Position numbers and translations under genes: made by a program
Source of the DNA: Liquidambar formosana
Lineage: Eukaryota; Streptophyta; Magnoliopsida; Saxifragales; Altingiaceae
Reading direction: 5' to 3'
NCBI GenBank assembly: GCA_039720395.1
Contig: CM077833.1
Coordinates: 11,779,133 to 11,843,132 of the forward strand
Length of the DNA: 64,000 nucleotides
Shown here: in pieces, positions 62,173-64,000 of the stretch
Layout: each line of letters opens with the position of its first letter
How positions within the stretch are numbered: the first letter of the stretch is position 1
Notes under the pieces: model-generated
Told to the model about the DNA's origin: nothing
What the model saw: only the letters and a program-made list of their open reading frames with translations
The model's database searches: none

Positions 62173-62252
62173 CTCGGGTGACCACTAGGGCCTGGGCGGC
62201 TAGCCACCTGGGCCTAGGCGGCTAGCCGCCCAGGCATGGGTGGTCACCCGAG
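62173..62252. repeat. 80-bp GC-rich near-palindrome, copy 7 (Gypsy-E LTR U3)
   Basis: The same unit and length as the copy at 59332-59411, on the opposite LTR. Differences such as CCACTAGGGCC are partly compensated across the arms. Confidence 0.9.
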
Positions 62253-62962
62253 CCCACATCAGCTTTTTGCTTTTTTTGGACTCCCTGACCTTCTACGAGT
62301 GTTTCAGGGGGCAAATTAACTCCGATTTTGATGAAACAAAAGCCAAAACGACCGTGTTTCGATGAGGAATATATTTTTGAACATTTTAGGGTGAAAACCA
62401 CTACCCATGGGGGCATGGTTAGGTTTGACAAAGGCAGTTAACTGCTATGCTCTACCTTTGCTAAGCATAGGTGTGCACATAGGATCAAACCAAATGCTTT
62501 CCATATCAAAATTGAACTTCATAAAACACTTTTGGGGGTAAAATGACGACTAATGAAAGTTAATTTGAAAAGATTTGGTTGGTAATTGTGAGTCAATTAG
62601 AGCTAACTCAAAGGAGGGTCAATTAACCAACTTGAACTACATCGAGCCATTTTAATCCCGAACCATTGATTCATCAAATTGAAACTAGAAATACCTCATA
62701 TGTATCCATATGAACTCCAATTGACAATTTGGAGATCATTTCAAGGTCAAATGAAAAGTTTGGGACTTAAAAGACGATTATGCTCCTCAAGTCACAAAAG
62801 CTCTTATTATCCCTCAAGATCAACTCCAAATTGAACCAAAATTCATATCCACTGTCCTTGTGACTCTAGAAAACTAATGCAAGTGACTAGACTCAAAAAC
62901 AAAACAAAGACATGCATGAAATGATGAGCCCTAGTAAGGTGGTGCAAAAATGGGGTGTGACA

Positions 62963-63084
62963 GAAGCCCCTTATTGGCGAACAAGTTACACTTGTGAACC
63001 AATGATAAAGAACAACCCATTTTTGCCAAAAGCCTGGAGAAATCACACACTGTATCAACAATGATAGGAGGTTGAAAACCTGGG
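62963..63084 (-). other. Gypsy-E internal sequence upstream of its 3' LTR
   Basis: On the minus strand it reads GGCAAAAATGGGTTGTTCT, then CATTGGTTCACAAGTG and a purine-rich AATAAGGGGC just before TGTCACACCCC. It is homologous to 37898-37963 ahead of the Gypsy-1 3' LTR. It contains the polypurine tract and no gene. Confidence 0.75.
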
Positions 63085-64000
63085 ATTGAAATAAGAAAGC
63101 ATACTCAAGTCATGAGTATACTTAAACCACTAGGGGTTGAGAATTGATAAGAGAAGCATATTCAAGCCATTATGAATGAACATACTTTTGAAATGGAAAG
63201 ATATATTCAAGTCGCGAATATATTTAACCAAGTGATTGAGAATGAAATCTGAGAAGCATATTCAAGGAATACACTTTTGAAATGGAGAAATATATTCAGG
63301 TCATGAATACATTTAACCAAGTGATTGAAAAAGACTGAGAAGTATACTCAAGTGATGAGTACACCTTTGAAATGGAGAAATATATTCTGGTCACGAATAT
63401 ATTTAACCAAGTGATTAAGAAAGACTGAGAAGTATACTCAAGTGATGAGTATACCATTGAAATGGAGAAATATATTTAAGTGATAAATATATTTAACCAA
63501 GTAAGATAGAGAATGATCTGAGAAGCATACTCAAGTGATGAGTATACCATTGAAATGGAGAAATATATTTAACCAAGTAAGTGACAAATGATCTGAGAAG
63601 TATACTCAAGTGATGAGCATACCATTGAAATGGAGAAATATATCCAAGCGATGAATATATTTAACCAAGTAAGTGACAAATGATCTGAGAAGTATACTCA
63701 AGTGATGAGTATACCATTGAAATGGAGAAATATATTCAAGTCACAAATATATTTAACCAAGTAAGTGACAAATGAACTGAGAACTATACTCAAGTGATGA
63801 ACATACCATTGAAATGGAGAAATATATCTAAGTCACGAATATATTTAACCAAGTGAGTGACAAATGATCTGAGAAGTATACTCAAGTGATGAGTATACCA
63901 TTGAAATGGAGAAATATATTCAAGTGATGAATATATTTAACCAAGTAAGTGACAAATGATCTGAGAAGTATACTCAAGTGATGAGCATACCATTGAAATG
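63085..64000 (-). repeat. 92-bp tandem array of paired hairpins (Gypsy-E 3' region)
   Basis: Recognisable units begin at 63341, 63431, 63524, 63599, 63691, 63783, 63875 and 63967, mostly 92 bases apart (one unit of 75 bases lacks one hairpin). Decayed units reach back to 63099, and the array runs off the window. Each unit has two hairpins with a similar loop AAGTGAT: arms GTATACTC/GAGTATAC, and arms AAATATATTC/GAATATATTT. Spacers contain CATTGAAATGGAG and TAACCAAGTAAGTGAC. No coding potential. Confidence 0.93.

Larger units (their letters stand above)
57773..62962 (-). mobile_element. Gypsy-E 3' LTR (second subfamily), interrupted and 3'-truncated
   Basis: On the minus strand it begins TGTCACACCCC at 62962 and runs leftward to about 57773, with a solo LTR inserted at 58620-61336. 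It lacks the final 240 or so bases of the LTR. Upstream of its start (62963 on) lies internal 3'-region sequence homologous to that before the Gypsy-1 3' LTR, which makes it the 3' LTR of an element further right. Features: palindrome at 62173-62252 and TATA box on the minus strand at 61967-61974. Confidence 0.88.

Noticed and set aside
63085..64000. Regular repeats that could be taken for a CRISPR array
   Set aside because: Whole 92-bp units are alike, without unique spacers, in a plant retrotransposon 3' region.

Overview
The window is a retrotransposon-dense stretch of a flowering-plant nuclear genome, probably a dicot, although the sequence does not fix the species. The evidence is long LTR elements of the Ty3/gypsy Tat/Ogre type, Ty1/copia elements primed by initiator tRNA-Met, a CACTA transposon end, a plant receptor-like-kinase relic and plant mobile domain (PMD) coding sequence. 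I found no intact host gene, no tRNA or rRNA gene, no bacterial-type operon and no CRISPR array.

Layout, left to right. 1-6830: AT-rich DNA with a decayed receptor-like kinase (2868-3929), ending in a CACTA subterminal repeat block and terminal inverted repeat at 6830. The CACTA end cuts a copia LTR (6831-8396), and that LTR sits inside the 5' LTR of a forward gypsy element (Gypsy-1, 8397-41188). Gypsy-1 runs: 5' LTR 8397-11923, PBS, gag, protease with G-patch, a 186-bp intron, and RT. A complete reverse-oriented copia element (Copia-1, 17277-26927, duplication CAACT) interrupts RT. RNase H follows to an assembly gap at 28175-28274. Copia-2 (28275-35378, forward, 5' end lost in the gap) comes next, then the Gypsy-1 3' region with an antisense PMD-gene fragment and two tandem hairpin-repeat arrays, and the 3' LTR at 37964-41188.

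41189-57772 is a reverse-oriented relative, Gypsy-C. Gypsy-1 appears to have landed in its 3' region, which leaves arms of about 2.1-2.4 kb inverted around the Gypsy-1 3' LTR. In Gypsy-C the antisense cargo is nearly whole: a PMD gene of eight exons (42592-46916, split by a solo copia LTR) and a DUF7745-like ORF (47389-48675). Pol, the intron and gag-pro follow on the minus strand (49000-57772), with another solo copia LTR at 49112-50804. Gypsy-C has lost its own 5' LTR and is joined at a 5-bp microhomology to the LTR of a different subfamily (57773-62962). That LTR contains a solo LTR of its own subfamily in the opposite orientation (58620-61336, duplication CAGCA). It is the 3' LTR of a third gypsy element (Gypsy-E), whose 92-bp tandem array fills 63085-64000.

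No complete retroelement reading frame is open, so every element here would need help in trans. The most unusual signals are structural. (1) An 80-bp GC-rich near-palindrome occurs seven times, in the LTR U3 and upstream of both antisense cargo genes. (2) Three unrelated tandem arrays in gypsy 3' regions are built of hairpins whose stems co-vary. (3) Three hairpins with an identical 17-nt loop but different stems lie upstream of the copia gag. (4) An intron-bearing gene is carried antisense inside a retrotransposon. Coordinates and alignments were read by eye and no database search was run.
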